Part shown: in pieces, positions 1 to 8,853 of the stretch | How the letters are laid out: each line of letters begins with the position of its first letter | Numbering within the stretch: position 1 is the first letter of the stretch | Assembly: GCF_002073975.1 (NCBI RefSeq) | Contig: NZ_CP020384.1 | Location: 620,001 to 684,000, forward strand | Source of the DNA: Rhodovulum sp. MB263 | Lineage (GTDB): Bacteria > Pseudomonadota > Alphaproteobacteria > Rhodobacterales > Rhodobacteraceae | Length of the DNA stretch: 64,000 nt | Reading direction: 5' to 3' | Translations under genes and position numbers: made by a program | The notes under the pieces: generated by a model | What the model was told of the DNA's origin: nothing | The model's database searches: none | Seen by the model: the letters and a program-made list of their open reading frames with translations, nothing else

Positions 1-347
1 ACGTATTTGATACGGTTTCCGGGGGCCATGCCGATATTGCGAATGTTGCGTCCCGCCCCGTGTAGTGACGCCATTGCCGCTTTCATCTCCTGTGGGTCGA
101 CGGACTTGCTTGCCGTGATGAATGCAATGAGTCCGTTTGCAAGATATACGTTCGAGTTGATCTCTGTCTGCAAACGAGCTGAAAACGTCATGACCTCCTG
201 AGCCACCAGATCGCGTTCCGCCTCCAGCAGAGCCCGCTTCTCTATGGTGATCGCCCCGTTGGCAGCCGCCAGGACGATCAGGAAGACGATCATGCCCGCC
301 ATCACCGGATGCCTGGGCAGGGATTTTCTGGGCCTGAGAAAGCTCAT
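1..347 (-). CDS. CHASE-domain membrane sensor protein, N-terminal part (runs off the window)
   Basis: Read on the minus strand from an ATG at 347, about 115 codons are visible before the window edge. The start is basic (SFLRPRKSLPRHP). A single hydrophobic segment follows at about residues 15-34, then a stretch with AERDLVAQEVMTFSARLQTE and NVYLANGLIAFI, which I recognise as the start of a periplasmic CHASE domain. In the family, CHASE domains are ligand sensors of histidine kinases, diguanylate cyclases or adenylate cyclases; the output domain lies outside the window. It follows the RsbW-like gene in the same direction after 116 bp, so it may be the input to that partner-switching cassette. 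The CHASE call is good; the output type is unknown. Confidence 0.7.
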   Translation of the reverse strand, partial: MSFLRPRKSLPRHPVMAGMIVFLIVLAAANGAITIEKRALLEAERDLVAQEVMTFSARLQTEINSNVYLANGLIAFITASKSVDPQEMKAAMASLHGAGRNIRNIGMAPGNRIKY

Positions 348-463
348 TTGGAGGCGTCCCGCATCATCTGAACGGCAGCATAATCGCCGGCAAACATGTT
401 TGATCTCTTAAGGTTCGCCTCTATCGCTATCCGATGCGTTCTGATCTGGCGTCGATTGAGCGG

Positions 464-859
464 CTATAGTCGCGCGATAATCCTTTGCGTGAGGCCGCGA
501 TCGCGATACCTCACCTCCGTGAAACACTGAGAGATGAGCCACAGGCCGCGTCCGCGGGTTCGCTCACTTGCAAGCACTTTGTCGGGGTCCATGGCCTCCG
601 GCGACGGCACAAAAGCGGGGCCTTCATGCGACAGGCATAAAAACAGTCGCCCGTCAAGTTTCAGAACCCGAAGGGAGAACCGCGCATCCTCCCGCCCAGT
701 GGAAGCGTGCTCAACGATGTTGTTGATGATCTCGGTCATGCCAAGACGAAGTCGTATCTGCTCGTCCGGCGAATAATTTTCGCTGACTTCGTGGCATATA
801 GCGTCCCAGATTCGGGGAGCTTCCAGGAAATCGTACTTCAATATGAAGCGACCGGGCAT
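464..859 (-). CDS. RsbW-like ATP-binding anti-sigma/switch kinase
   Basis: The product is 131 aa of the small HATPase_c_2 family. The N box is GMTEIINNIVEHA near residues 40-52, and the glycine-rich lid is RGRGLWLI near residues 102-109. Members phosphorylate a partner STAS protein on Ser/Thr and sequester either a sigma factor or another effector. It starts 12 bp after the stop of the STAS gene upstream and lies in the same cassette as the PP2C phosphatase. I see no sigma factor next to it, so the final target is unknown. The length is normal for a stand-alone RsbW-type kinase. Confidence 0.85.
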   Translation of the reverse strand: MPGRFILKYDFLEAPRIWDAICHEVSENYSPDEQIRLRLGMTEIINNIVEHASTGREDARFSLRVLKLDGRLFLCLSHEGPAFVPSPEAMDPDKVLASERTRGRGLWLISQCFTEVRYRDRGLTQRIIARL

Positions 860-871
860 GTCGCGCGCCCG

Positions 872-1207
872 TCAGGAGGCTTCGAGCAGCGCGATGGCAT
901 CGGAGCGATCGGCGGCAACGAGGAAAAACATGTCCATGCGCAGCAGCTTGAAGATTGTCTCGACTGCCGGGGTCAGGCCGCACATGGCAATGCGTGCGTC
1001 AGTGTCTTTTCCCTTGGTGACGCCGACGAGCGCGCCAATCCCGGTTGAATCCATGAATTCCACGGAGGTGAAATCCAGTATGATCCGGTCGTGGCCCTTG
1101 ATCAGCGGTGACAACTGCGAGTGAAAGGCAGTCGCATTGCTTGCGTCCAGGCGCTGCGTGTCGATCACGAAGATGACCACTCCAGCTAAGGTTTCGGTTT
1201 TGATCAT
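872..1207 (-). CDS. STAS-domain anti-sigma factor antagonist (RsbV/SpoIIAA type)
   Basis: The product is about 111 aa, starting at the ATG at 1207 (MIKTETLAG), which has a GGAGG-type ribosome binding site inside the end of the upstream gene. A start eight codons further upstream is possible but has no such site. The core DFTSVEFMDSTGIGALVG is the classic STAS phosphoacceptor loop, with Ser/Thr in DST. Its ATG overlaps the TGA of the response regulator-phosphatase gene (ATGA, 1204-1207), which suggests translational coupling. Expected role: bind and titrate the RsbW-like kinase at 464-859 when dephosphorylated. Confidence 0.88.
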   Translation of the reverse strand: MIKTETLAGVVIFVIDTQRLDASNATAFHSQLSPLIKGHDRIILDFTSVEFMDSTGIGALVGVTKGKDTDARIAMCGLTPAVETIFKLLRMDMFFLVAADRSDAIALLEAS

Positions 1208-2406
1208 GGGACCTCCGACGTTGCCTTGCAATTCTCGAGGACAATTATTGAGATATCGTCATCGAATTCGTCGCTTCCATGCCAGTCTACCATCGCTTGC
1301 TTGACAGCCGGAACGACGTCATCCAGGGGACTGCTCGCCGCCTCATGCAACAGCCGCTGAAAGCGCTCGACGCCGAACAATTCTCCGTTCGGGCCACCGC
1401 ATTCGGTGATGCCGTCGGTATAGAAGACGACCCGGTGGATCTGTTTGAGATCCACGAGGAATTCCTCATATGAGACGCCCTCCTGCAGCCCTACCGGGAA
1501 TCCGCCCTCGCCCAGCGGAAAAGGCGGGCCGCCGTCGATCGGCGTGGCGATCGGGTGAGGATGTCCGGCCTGGCACACCCGCATTTTCTCATCTGCCGAG
1601 ACCGTCGCCAGCAGCATCGTGAAATAGTCGTTGTCCGGCGGGATGGATTGGAAGATCTCGTTCAATTCCTGCACATAGCTGCTTAAAGTCCGAGACTGTT
1701 CGAAATTGCTGACGACCCCCAGGTCGATGATGTAGCGGGAAATCGCGAAGGTCATCATCGCGGCGCGTGCGCCATGTCCGGCGATGTCGAGCGAATAGAG
1801 CCCGAAGGTTTCGTCGCCCAGGCTGAAATAATTGTAGAGATCTCCCGACACCGCAGAGGATGGCAGCAAGGCGGCCGACATCTTGAAACGGCCAAAACGC
1901 ACCTTGTCAGGTGGCAGTAATCCAAGTTGAAGCTTGGCGGCTGCGTTGATGTCGTTCCTCAGCTTGCGAATGGCGTCGTCGAGTTCCTGGTTGCTTTGCG
2001 TCAACTGCGTGTTGCTGAGCGCCAGCTGGGTTTGCAGGTCGAATATGCGTTCAGCTGCACGGACCTTGGCGGCCAGCATTTCCGGATCGAAGGGCTTGAC
2101 CAGAAAGTCGTCGGCGCCGGCCTCCATGGCCGACAGGTAGTCCTCGCGGCTTTCGCGCGCGGTCAGAAGCAGGAAAAAGACGTGCCGTTGCCTCGCTTTA
2201 CGGCGGATCTCGGCGCAAAGATCGACGCCTGTCATCCCGGGCATCATCCAGTCGCTGATCACCAGATCCACGTTCAGGCCGGCCTGAATTTGGTTCAGGG
2301 CATTCTCGGCGCTATCCGCTGCGTGCAGAATATGGCCGAGCTGCCCTATGCTGTGGATGATCAGTTCCCGGATCAGATCGTCGTCGTCGACGACAAGAAT
2401 TTCCAT
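1204..2406 (-). CDS. Response regulator fused to PP2C/SpoIIE-type phosphatase (RsbU-like)
   Basis: The product is 400 aa. Residues 1-120 form a receiver domain: acidic DDDD at 7-10, phosphoacceptor D52 in SDWMMPGM, and K104 in LVKPF. A coiled linker rich in L, Q and N follows (about 120-160). A PPM/SpoIIE phosphatase domain covers about 165-395, with metal-binding residues visible in SGDLYNY (D189), DIAGHGARAA (D207) and a C-terminal DDDIS. Such proteins dephosphorylate STAS antagonists when the receiver is phosphorylated, so the neighbouring STAS protein is the likely substrate. The gene starts 13 bp after the stop of the giant repeat protein, with a GGGAGG site before the ATG, so it is probably cotranscribed with the secretion genes. 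Confidence 0.9.
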   Translation of the reverse strand: MEILVVDDDDLIRELIIHSIGQLGHILHAADSAENALNQIQAGLNVDLVISDWMMPGMTGVDLCAEIRRKARQRHVFFLLLTARESREDYLSAMEAGADDFLVKPFDPEMLAAKVRAAERIFDLQTQLALSNTQLTQSNQELDDAIRKLRNDINAAAKLQLGLLPPDKVRFGRFKMSAALLPSSAVSGDLYNYFSLGDETFGLYSLDIAGHGARAAMMTFAISRYIIDLGVVSNFEQSRTLSSYVQELNEIFQSIPPDNDYFTMLLATVSADEKMRVCQAGHPHPIATPIDGGPPFPLGEGGFPVGLQEGVSYEEFLVDLKQIHRVVFYTDGITECGGPNGELFGVERFQRLLHEAASSPLDDVVPAVKQAMVDWHGSDEFDDDISIIVLENCKATSEVP

Positions 2407-2419
2407 CCGTGCCTCCCTG

Positions 2420-5146
2420 CTAGGCCGTCATGTCTTGGGAAGGTGCAGGATCCTCCGCTGGCAGCGGATCCTGGGCATCGCCGCCCGAGTCCCAACTCGG
2501 GCTCATCGGATCGGATGTCACGTCGAAGCTTGCATCTGTGCTGGCGAGATCGCCAGGGTCGGACGACGCGGCGGGTTCGTTCGGCCTCAAGGTCAGGCTT
2601 TCGGACTCGAACGGGGCGAGATCGCCGGCGGCATCGTACACATCGATCGAGACCGTTCTGCCGCCCTGATCCGAGAAGGTCTGCAACTGCAGGCCGCGCA
2701 CCAATTGCTCGAAAATCTCCACTGGCGCGTCGCCCTCGAGGATCGCGTCCCGCCCGTCGTTTTCGAAGCGCAGGCTGGGAGCCCCTTCGCTCAGGGCAGC
2801 TGACAGCACCGGATCGGAGGCCGCTTCGTCGGACAGGGCAAGGGTATCGTCGGGGAAAAGCACATCCTCCGTCAGTGTGACGACGACCCGGGATACGCTG
2901 TCGATACTGTCGATCGTGAAGTCGGGAGCGATTGCAACCGATACCTGCACGGGGGCAGGCTCGGGAACCTGGACATCGAAGGTCGCCGTGGTTTGGGCGA
3001 TGTCGCCCGTACCGGGGATTGTGGCATAGGCATCGACGGTCAGGGATAATGTGCCGAACCAGTCCGCTGGCGGAAGAAGCTGCAATCCGTCGAGCTGTCC
3101 GGTTTCGAGCGACCAGACCCCGCCGCCGATGTTGCGTCCGGCCGTAAGATAGGCGTCTTCGGGCAGTCCGCTCAGAGTGATGGAAAGCGCCTCTGTCCCG
3201 TCCGGCACGACCGTGGCGGCCGAGATGTTCAGATCCACCGGTGCGTCGAAGACACCGAGGGCGTCGACCACAATCAGGATCGGCGCGTCCGCGACCGGTG
3301 CCGCCGTTACCGTTACCGAGCTTGAAACCGAGACGGGATCAGCGGTGCCATCCTGCAATGTCGCCTCGATCTGCAGCTCGAACTGTCCCGAAAAGTTGGG
3401 CGGCGGCGTGATCGTCAGGCCGGCGAGATCCTCTGGAAGCAGCGCATGACGGCCCCCGCCGAGATCGGTTCCGGCGTTCAGTACCGCTCCGTCAGGCAGG
3501 CCCGAGATCACGATGGAGGTCACGCTTTCCGACCCGTCCGTATCGCCCGAGCTCAATGCTATGCTCAGGGGGATGGGCTGGTCCTCATCCCCCTGCGCGG
3601 CCTGGACGATGAGCGAGGCGGTATCGGTCAGGGGCGCGATTGCGATCGAGATCGTCTCTGTCGTGATGGCCGCGTCACCCTCGTCTTCCAGCGAGATCGC
3701 TCTCACGTCAAAGGTCAGCTGGCCGCTGAAATCGGGAGGCGGCGTCAGGGTGAGACCGGAAAGATCCTCGGCTGTCAGGATCCAGGTCCCGCTTGCCGGG
3801 TCGCGCGTTCCCGCGCTCAGCACCGCGCCCTCGGGCAACCCGAGAACGGCGAAGGACAGGGTCTCGGAACCATCGGTGTCGATGAGCGCGCCGGCGACGG
3901 TCAGGCTCAGCGCCTGATCCTCGACCCCGTCGGGCGCGCCGACCGACAGGTCGGGCGCATCCGCGACCGCGTCAACCAGAACATCGATGCGAGCAAGGGT
4001 GATCGGAAAGGACAGAATCTTGCCGACAACCGTCAACGTGACGTCGGAAGCATCATGCTCGGGCGGCGTATAGGTCAGGTTTGCAAGCAGACTGACGGCG
4101 ATGATCCAGTCGCCGTTTTCATCGAGATAGCCGCCCGACAATGTCCCGCCTTCCGGCACGCCCGCGATACTGATGGAAGCGAGCCCGGCCAGATCGAAGA
4201 GGAGCAGAAAGCTCCCCAGATCTATTGGCGTGTCTTCCTCTCCGCGTACGTCATAGCTCTGCCAGACCTCTCCTTCCTGCCCTCCCGAGACAGTCACGGT
4301 GACGTTCTGGTTCCAGACAGCCACGTCGCCATTGCTGGATTCTGTGGCTACGGCTGTCGTCGTGAAGCCGAAGCTGCCAAAGAAATCTGTCGGGGGGCGC
4401 AATGTCAGCCCCGCCAGATCCTCTGGCGTCAATGACCAGAGGCCATCGCCCGCATAAGTGCCTGCCGACAGGCGTGCGCCTTCCGGCAGGCCGGACACGA
4501 ACTGCGTCAGTGTCTCTGACCCGTCGACATCGCTCAGTCCGCCCCCGATATTGAAGGGAATGATCGAGACGTCATCGCTCGAGGCGCCGGTGATCGTGAC
4601 CGTCGGCATGTCGGCCACGGCCTCCACCTGCAGATCGAAAGCCGCGTTGACCTCGGCGCCATCCGTGAGCTCGAAGCGGACGGCGATGCGCATGTCGACA
4701 TCCGAGTCATTGGGAGGCGTCAGCAAGAGCCCCTCGAGGTCCGCTGCGGAAACCAGATAGCTTCCGTCCGGTTGCAACTCGCCGGCAGAGAGGGTCGTTC
4801 CTTCCGGCAAGCCGGAAATCGTCGCGGAATTCAGGTTCGAGAAGCCGGTGGCATCGAGGAAGGCTTGTCCGAGCTCCAGCGCCACGGCCGTGTCTTCCTG
4901 GGTGGTCAATCCGTTCAGCGCGATCACCTGCGACGGCGGTGGCAGCGAAGGCTCGTCTGCAAAGACTGTCACCGGCAGCAAAAGGGTGGTGGACGCGACG
5001 CCGCCGACCGGATCGCTGGCAATGGCCACAATTTCCAGATCGAAATCGCCTGTGAACCCTGCGGGCGGGATCAGGGTCAAGCCCTCCAGATCGGCCGCGC
5101 TCAGGGACCAGGTCGTAGAGCCGTCGGCCGCGACAGCGGCGATCAT
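2420..5146 (-). CDS. Giant cadherin-like repeat protein, C-terminal part (separated by a frameshift)
   Basis: This reading frame of about 908 codons has no plausible start of its own. It opens in the middle of a repeat unit at ATGATC, overlapping the stop of the N-terminal frame (A-TGA). Adding one base at about 5146/5147 would join it seamlessly to the frame at 5143-8829. It contains about six divergent units of roughly 110 aa sharing the pattern LPEGA-LSAGT, then a W or equivalent, then EDLAGLTLTPP and an FSG turn. A different terminal beta-rich domain (about 760-870) and an acidic tail (PLPAEDPAPSQDMTA) follow. No GGxGxDxxx RTX nonapeptides are visible. The protein is presumably exported by the adjacent type I secretion genes and acts outside the cell. 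Confidence 0.7.
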   Translation of the reverse strand: MIAAVAADGSTTWSLSAADLEGLTLIPPAGFTGDFDLEIVAIASDPVGGVASTTLLLPVTVFADEPSLPPPSQVIALNGLTTQEDTAVALELGQAFLDATGFSNLNSATISGLPEGTTLSAGELQPDGSYLVSAADLEGLLLTPPNDSDVDMRIAVRFELTDGAEVNAAFDLQVEAVADMPTVTITGASSDDVSIIPFNIGGGLSDVDGSETLTQFVSGLPEGARLSAGTYAGDGLWSLTPEDLAGLTLRPPTDFFGSFGFTTTAVATESSNGDVAVWNQNVTVTVSGGQEGEVWQSYDVRGEEDTPIDLGSFLLLFDLAGLASISIAGVPEGGTLSGGYLDENGDWIIAVSLLANLTYTPPEHDASDVTLTVVGKILSFPITLARIDVLVDAVADAPDLSVGAPDGVEDQALSLTVAGALIDTDGSETLSFAVLGLPEGAVLSAGTRDPASGTWILTAEDLSGLTLTPPPDFSGQLTFDVRAISLEDEGDAAITTETISIAIAPLTDTASLIVQAAQGDEDQPIPLSIALSSGDTDGSESVTSIVISGLPDGAVLNAGTDLGGGRHALLPEDLAGLTITPPPNFSGQFELQIEATLQDGTADPVSVSSSVTVTAAPVADAPILIVVDALGVFDAPVDLNISAATVVPDGTEALSITLSGLPEDAYLTAGRNIGGGVWSLETGQLDGLQLLPPADWFGTLSLTVDAYATIPGTGDIAQTTATFDVQVPEPAPVQVSVAIAPDFTIDSIDSVSRVVVTLTEDVLFPDDTLALSDEAASDPVLSAALSEGAPSLRFENDGRDAILEGDAPVEIFEQLVRGLQLQTFSDQGGRTVSIDVYDAAGDLAPFESESLTLRPNEPAASSDPGDLASTDASFDVTSDPMSPSWDSGGDAQDPLPAEDPAPSQDMTA

Positions 5147-8100
5147 CCGGCCGAGAGGGTGGCGCCCTCTGGCAGGCCTGCCAGGGTGAGGGCGAGGCTC
5201 TCGCCCGGGGCGGGGTCGATCAGCGCGGCGGAGAGATCGAGGGCGATGGCGCCGTCCTCGGCGCCGGTGGCGGGCGCGACGGTGAGGTCGGGCGCATCGA
5301 CGACCGGGGTGACGGTGACCGCGAGCGGGGCGGTGACGCTGCGGCTGTCGGGGCCGAGGCTGGCGACGGCGGTGACGGAGAGGGCGAGATCGCCATGGAC
5401 ATCGGGCGGCGGGGTGAGGGTGAGCCCGGCGAGATCCTCGGGGGCGAGCGTCCAGCTGCCATCGCCATTGTCGGTGCCGGCCGAGAGGGTGGCGCCCTCT
5501 GGCAGGCCTGCCAGGGTGAGGGCGAGGCTCTCGCCCGGGGCGGGGTCGATCAGCGCGGCGGAGAGATCGAGGGCGATGGCGCCGTCCTCGGCGCCGGTGG
5601 CGGGCGCGACGGTGAGGTCGGGCGCATCGACGACCGGGGTGACGGTGACCGCGAGCGGGGCGGTGACGCTGCGGCTGTCGGGGCCGAGGCTGGCGACGGC
5701 GGTGACGGAGAGGGCGAGATCGCCATGGACATCGGGCGGCGGGGTGAGGGTGAGCCCGGCGAGATCCTCGGGGGCGAGCGTCCAGCTGCCATCGCCATTG
5801 TCGGTGCCGGCCGAGAGGGTGGCGCCCTCTGGCAGGCCTGCCAGGGTGAGGGCGAGGCTCTCGCCCGGGGCGGGGTCGATCAGCGCGGCGGAGAGATCGA
5901 GGGCGATGGCGCCGTCCTCGGCGCCGGTGGCGGGCGCGACGGTGAGGTCGGGCGCATCGACGACCGGGGTGACGGTGACCGCGAGCGGGGCGGTGACGCT
6001 GCGGCTGTCGGGGCCGAGGCTGGCGACGGCGGTGACGGAGAGGGCGAGATCGCCATGGACATCGGGCGGCGGGGTGAGGGTGAGCCCGGCGAGATCCTCG
6101 GGGGCGAGCGTCCAGCTGCCATCGCCATTGTCGGTGCCGGCCGAGAGGGTGGCGCCCTCTGGCAGGCCTGCCAGGGTGAGGGCGAGGCTCTCGCCCGGGG
6201 CGGGGTCGATCAGCGCGGCGGAGAGATCGAGGGCGATGGCGCCGTCCTCGGCGCCGGTGGCGGGCGCGACGGTGAGGTCGGGCGCATCGACGACCGGGGT
6301 GACGGTGACCGCGAGCGGGGCGGTGACGCTGCGGCTGTCGGGGCCGAGGCTGGCGACGGCGGTGACGGAGAGGGCGAGATCGCCATGGACATCGGGCGGC
6401 GGGGTGAGGGTGAGCCCGGCGAGATCCTCGGGGGCGAGCGTCCAGCTGCCATCGCCATTGTCGGTGCCGGCCGAGAGGGTGGCGCCCTCTGGCAGGCCTG
6501 CCAGGGTGAGGGCGAGGCTCTCGCCCGGGGCGGGGTCGATCAGCGCGGCGGAGAGATCGAGGGCGATGGCGCCGTCCTCGGCGCCGGTGGCGGGCGCGAC
6601 GGTGAGGTCGGGCGCATCGACGACCGGGGTGACGGTGACCGCGAGCGGGGCGGTGACGCTGCGGCTGTCGGGGCCGAGGCTGGCGACGGCGGTGACGGAG
6701 AGGGCGAGATCGCCATGGACATCGGGCGGCGGGGTGAGGGTGAGCCCGGCGAGATCCTCGGGGGCGAGCGTCCAGCTGCCATCGCCATTGTCGGTGCCGG
6801 CCGAGAGGGTGGCGCCCTCTGGCAGGCCTGCCAGGGTGAGGGCGAGGCTCTCGCCCGGGGCGGGGTCGATCAGCGCGGCGGAGAGATCGAGGGCGATGGC
6901 GCCGTCCTCGGCGCCGGTGGCGGGCGCGACGGTGAGGTCGGGCGCATCGACGACCGGGGTGACGGTGACCGCGAGCGGGGCGGTGACGCTGCGGCTGTCG
7001 GGGCCGAGGCTGGCGACGGCGGTGACGGAGAGGGCGAGATCGCCATGGACATCGGGCGGCGGGGTGAGGGTGAGCCCGGCGAGATCCTCGGGGGCGAGCG
7101 TCCAGCTGCCATCGCCATTGTCGGTGCCGGCCGAGAGGGTGGCGCCCTCTGGCAGGCCTGCCAGGGTGAGGGCGAGGCTCTCGCCCGGGGCGGGGTCGAT
7201 CAGCGCGGCGGAGAGATCGAGGGCGATGGCGCCGTCCTCGGCGCCGGTGGCGGGCGCGACGGTGAGGTCGGGCGCATCGACGACCGGGGTGACGGTGACC
7301 GCGAGCGGGGCGGTGACGCTGCGGCTGTCGGGGCCGAGGCTGGCGACGGCGGTGACGGAGAGGGCGAGATCGCCATGGACATCGGGCGGCGGGGTGAGGG
7401 TGAGCCCGGCGAGATCCTCGGGGGCGAGCGTCCAGCTGCCATCGCCATTGTCGGTGCCGGCCGAGAGGGTGGCGCCCTCTGGCAGGCCTGCCAGGGTGAG
7501 GGCGAGGCTCTCGCCCGGGGCGGGGTCGATCAGCGCGGCGGAGAGATCGAGGGCGATGGCGCCGTCCTCGGCGCCGGTGGCGGGCGCGACGGTGAGGTCG
7601 GGCGCATCGACGACCGGGGTGACGGTGACCGCGAGCGGGGCGGTGACGCTGCGGCTGTCGGGGCCGAGGCTGGCGACGGCGGTGACGGAGAGGGCGAGAT
7701 CGCCATGGACATCGGGCGGCGGGGTGAGGGTGAGCCCGGCGAGATCCTCGGGGGCGAGCGTCCAGCTGCCATCGCCATTGTCGGTGCCGGCCGAGAGGGT
7801 GGCGCCCTCTGGCAGGCCTGCCAGGGTGAGGGCGAGGCTCTCGCCCGGGGCGGGGTCGATCAGCGCGGCGGAGAGATCGAGGGCGATGGCGCCGTCCTCG
7901 GCGCCGGTGGCGGGCGCGACGGTGAGGTCGGGCGCATCGACGACCGGGGTGACGGTGACCGCGAGCGGGGCGGTGACGCTGCGGCTGTCGGAGCCGAGGC
8001 TGGCGACGGCGGTGACGGAGAGCGCGAGATCGCCATGGACATCGGGCGGCGGGGTGAGGGTGAGCCCGGCGAGATCCTCGGGGGCGAGCGTCCAGCTGCC

Positions 8101-8829
8101 ATCGCCATTGTCGGTGCCGGCCGAGAGGGTGGCGCCCTCTGGCAGGCCCGCCAGGGTGAGGGCGAGGCTCTCGCCCGGGGCGGGGTCGATCAGCGCGGCG
8201 GAGAGATCGAGGGCGATGGCGCCGTCCTCGGCCCCGGTGGCGGGCGCGACGGTGAGGTCGGGCGCATCGACGACCGGGGTGACAGGGCTATCGTCGGCGG
8301 AGATGTCCTCGTTGGGAAATTCAACGCTGTCGGCCGGTATGGCCGGGGGAATTGTGTCAACAGTCTGGACCGATTGTGCGGCGAACTCGGCCATATCGAA
8401 AGGGGTAGCATCCTCAACGTTCATGCCATCGACGACGTTCGACATGCCGCCAGAGAGTGCATTACTAGGGAGTCCAATCGTGGCAAACGAGGCCCCGCTG
8501 GCGGGGGCACCCCATGAAAAGAACGGCACCGGCCCGAGATCGGAGACTGACATGGCTGTCGTCTCGCCTGCGCGCCAAGCCTCGATGGTCTCTGCCAAGG
8601 GCTCGCCGACGGAGGCGGGAGCGGGCGCGCGGAGCAGGGTTGGCTCTTCGACCTCGCCCCGATGGATCAAAGACAGGCTGCGGTCATCGACGGCACGTAT
8701 GGCCGCGTTTGCGTCTACAGGGCGTTCGATAACTTCGACGCGCTCGCGGCCAGGCCGTGCAACCTGAGCGCTCAACGCGTCATTCTCTGTCCCAAGTGGA
8801 GGATCCGCAGTATTTTCACCCTCAGCCAT
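5143..8829 (-). CDS. Giant cadherin-like tandem-repeat protein, N-terminal part (putative type I secreted adhesin)
   Basis: The frame has 1228 codons from the ATG at 8829, preceded by GGGGAAG; a TTG one codon earlier is less likely. The first ~180 residues are unique, acidic and proline-rich, with no signal peptide, as expected for type I export with a C-terminal signal. Residues ~22-60 faintly recall the N-terminal retention modules of giant T1SS adhesins (weak inference). About 9.5 near-identical 110-aa units follow (PVVDAPDLTVAPAT ... LPEGATLSAGT ... PEDLAGLTLTPPPDVHG). This is the VCBS/cadherin-like repeat style of bacterial adhesins. The frame ends at GGA TGA in the middle of the tenth unit. 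If repaired, the whole protein would be about 2,135 aa. The gene starts 24 bp after the HlyD gene. Confidence 0.8.
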   Translation of the reverse strand: MAEGENTADPPLGTENDALSAQVARPGRERVEVIERPVDANAAIRAVDDRSLSLIHRGEVEEPTLLRAPAPASVGEPLAETIEAWRAGETTAMSVSDLGPVPFFSWGAPASGASFATIGLPSNALSGGMSNVVDGMNVEDATPFDMAEFAAQSVQTVDTIPPAIPADSVEFPNEDISADDSPVTPVVDAPDLTVAPATGAEDGAIALDLSAALIDPAPGESLALTLAGLPEGATLSAGTDNGDGSWTLAPEDLAGLTLTPPPDVHGDLALSVTAVASLGSDSRSVTAPLAVTVTPVVDAPDLTVAPATGAEDGAIALDLSAALIDPAPGESLALTLAGLPEGATLSAGTDNGDGSWTLAPEDLAGLTLTPPPDVHGDLALSVTAVASLGPDSRSVTAPLAVTVTPVVDAPDLTVAPATGAEDGAIALDLSAALIDPAPGESLALTLAGLPEGATLSAGTDNGDGSWTLAPEDLAGLTLTPPPDVHGDLALSVTAVASLGPDSRSVTAPLAVTVTPVVDAPDLTVAPATGAEDGAIALDLSAALIDPAPGESLALTLAGLPEGATLSAGTDNGDGSWTLAPEDLAGLTLTPPPDVHGDLALSVTAVASLGPDSRSVTAPLAVTVTPVVDAPDLTVAPATGAEDGAIALDLSAALIDPAPGESLALTLAGLPEGATLSAGTDNGDGSWTLAPEDLAGLTLTPPPDVHGDLALSVTAVASLGPDSRSVTAPLAVTVTPVVDAPDLTVAPATGAEDGAIALDLSAALIDPAPGESLALTLAGLPEGATLSAGTDNGDGSWTLAPEDLAGLTLTPPPDVHGDLALSVTAVASLGPDSRSVTAPLAVTVTPVVDAPDLTVAPATGAEDGAIALDLSAALIDPAPGESLALTLAGLPEGATLSAGTDNGDGSWTLAPEDLAGLTLTPPPDVHGDLALSVTAVASLGPDSRSVTAPLAVTVTPVVDAPDLTVAPATGAEDGAIALDLSAALIDPAPGESLALTLAGLPEGATLSAGTDNGDGSWTLAPEDLAGLTLTPPPDVHGDLALSVTAVASLGPDSRSVTAPLAVTVTPVVDAPDLTVAPATGAEDGAIALDLSAALIDPAPGESLALTLAGLPEGATLSAGTDNGDGSWTLAPEDLAGLTLTPPPDVHGDLALSVTAVASLGPDSRSVTAPLAVTVTPVVDAPDLTVAPATGAEDGAIALDLSAALIDPAPGESLALTLAGLPEGATLSAG
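5147..8290 (-). repeat. Tandem array of about 9.5 copies of a 330-bp coding repeat
   Basis: The same 330-bp block recurs in phase from about 8290 down to 5147. By eye, most copies are identical base for base. The copies nearest the protein N terminus carry single changes, for example at about 7991, 8022, 8149 and 8233. Each block encodes one 110-aa cadherin-like unit. Identity at synonymous positions implies recent expansion or gene conversion. It also makes the copy number unreliable in any short-read assembly. Confidence 0.97.
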
Positions 8830-8853
8830 CAAACGCTTCCCCAGAACCCTGGG

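Noticed and set aside
1927-2880. Plus-strand 317-codon frame over the regulator genes
   Set aside because: Antisense shadow of the RR-PP2C gene and the giant protein's end, both supported by clear domains.
5147-8290. CRISPR array
   Set aside because: The repeats are contiguous 330-bp coding units without spacers and there are no cas genes.
4772-8767. Very long plus-strand open frames (1331 and 1040 codons) across the repeat array
   Set aside because: They are antisense copies of the 330-bp repeat. GC-rich identical repeats stay open in several frames because the unit length is divisible by three; there is no natural composition or family match.
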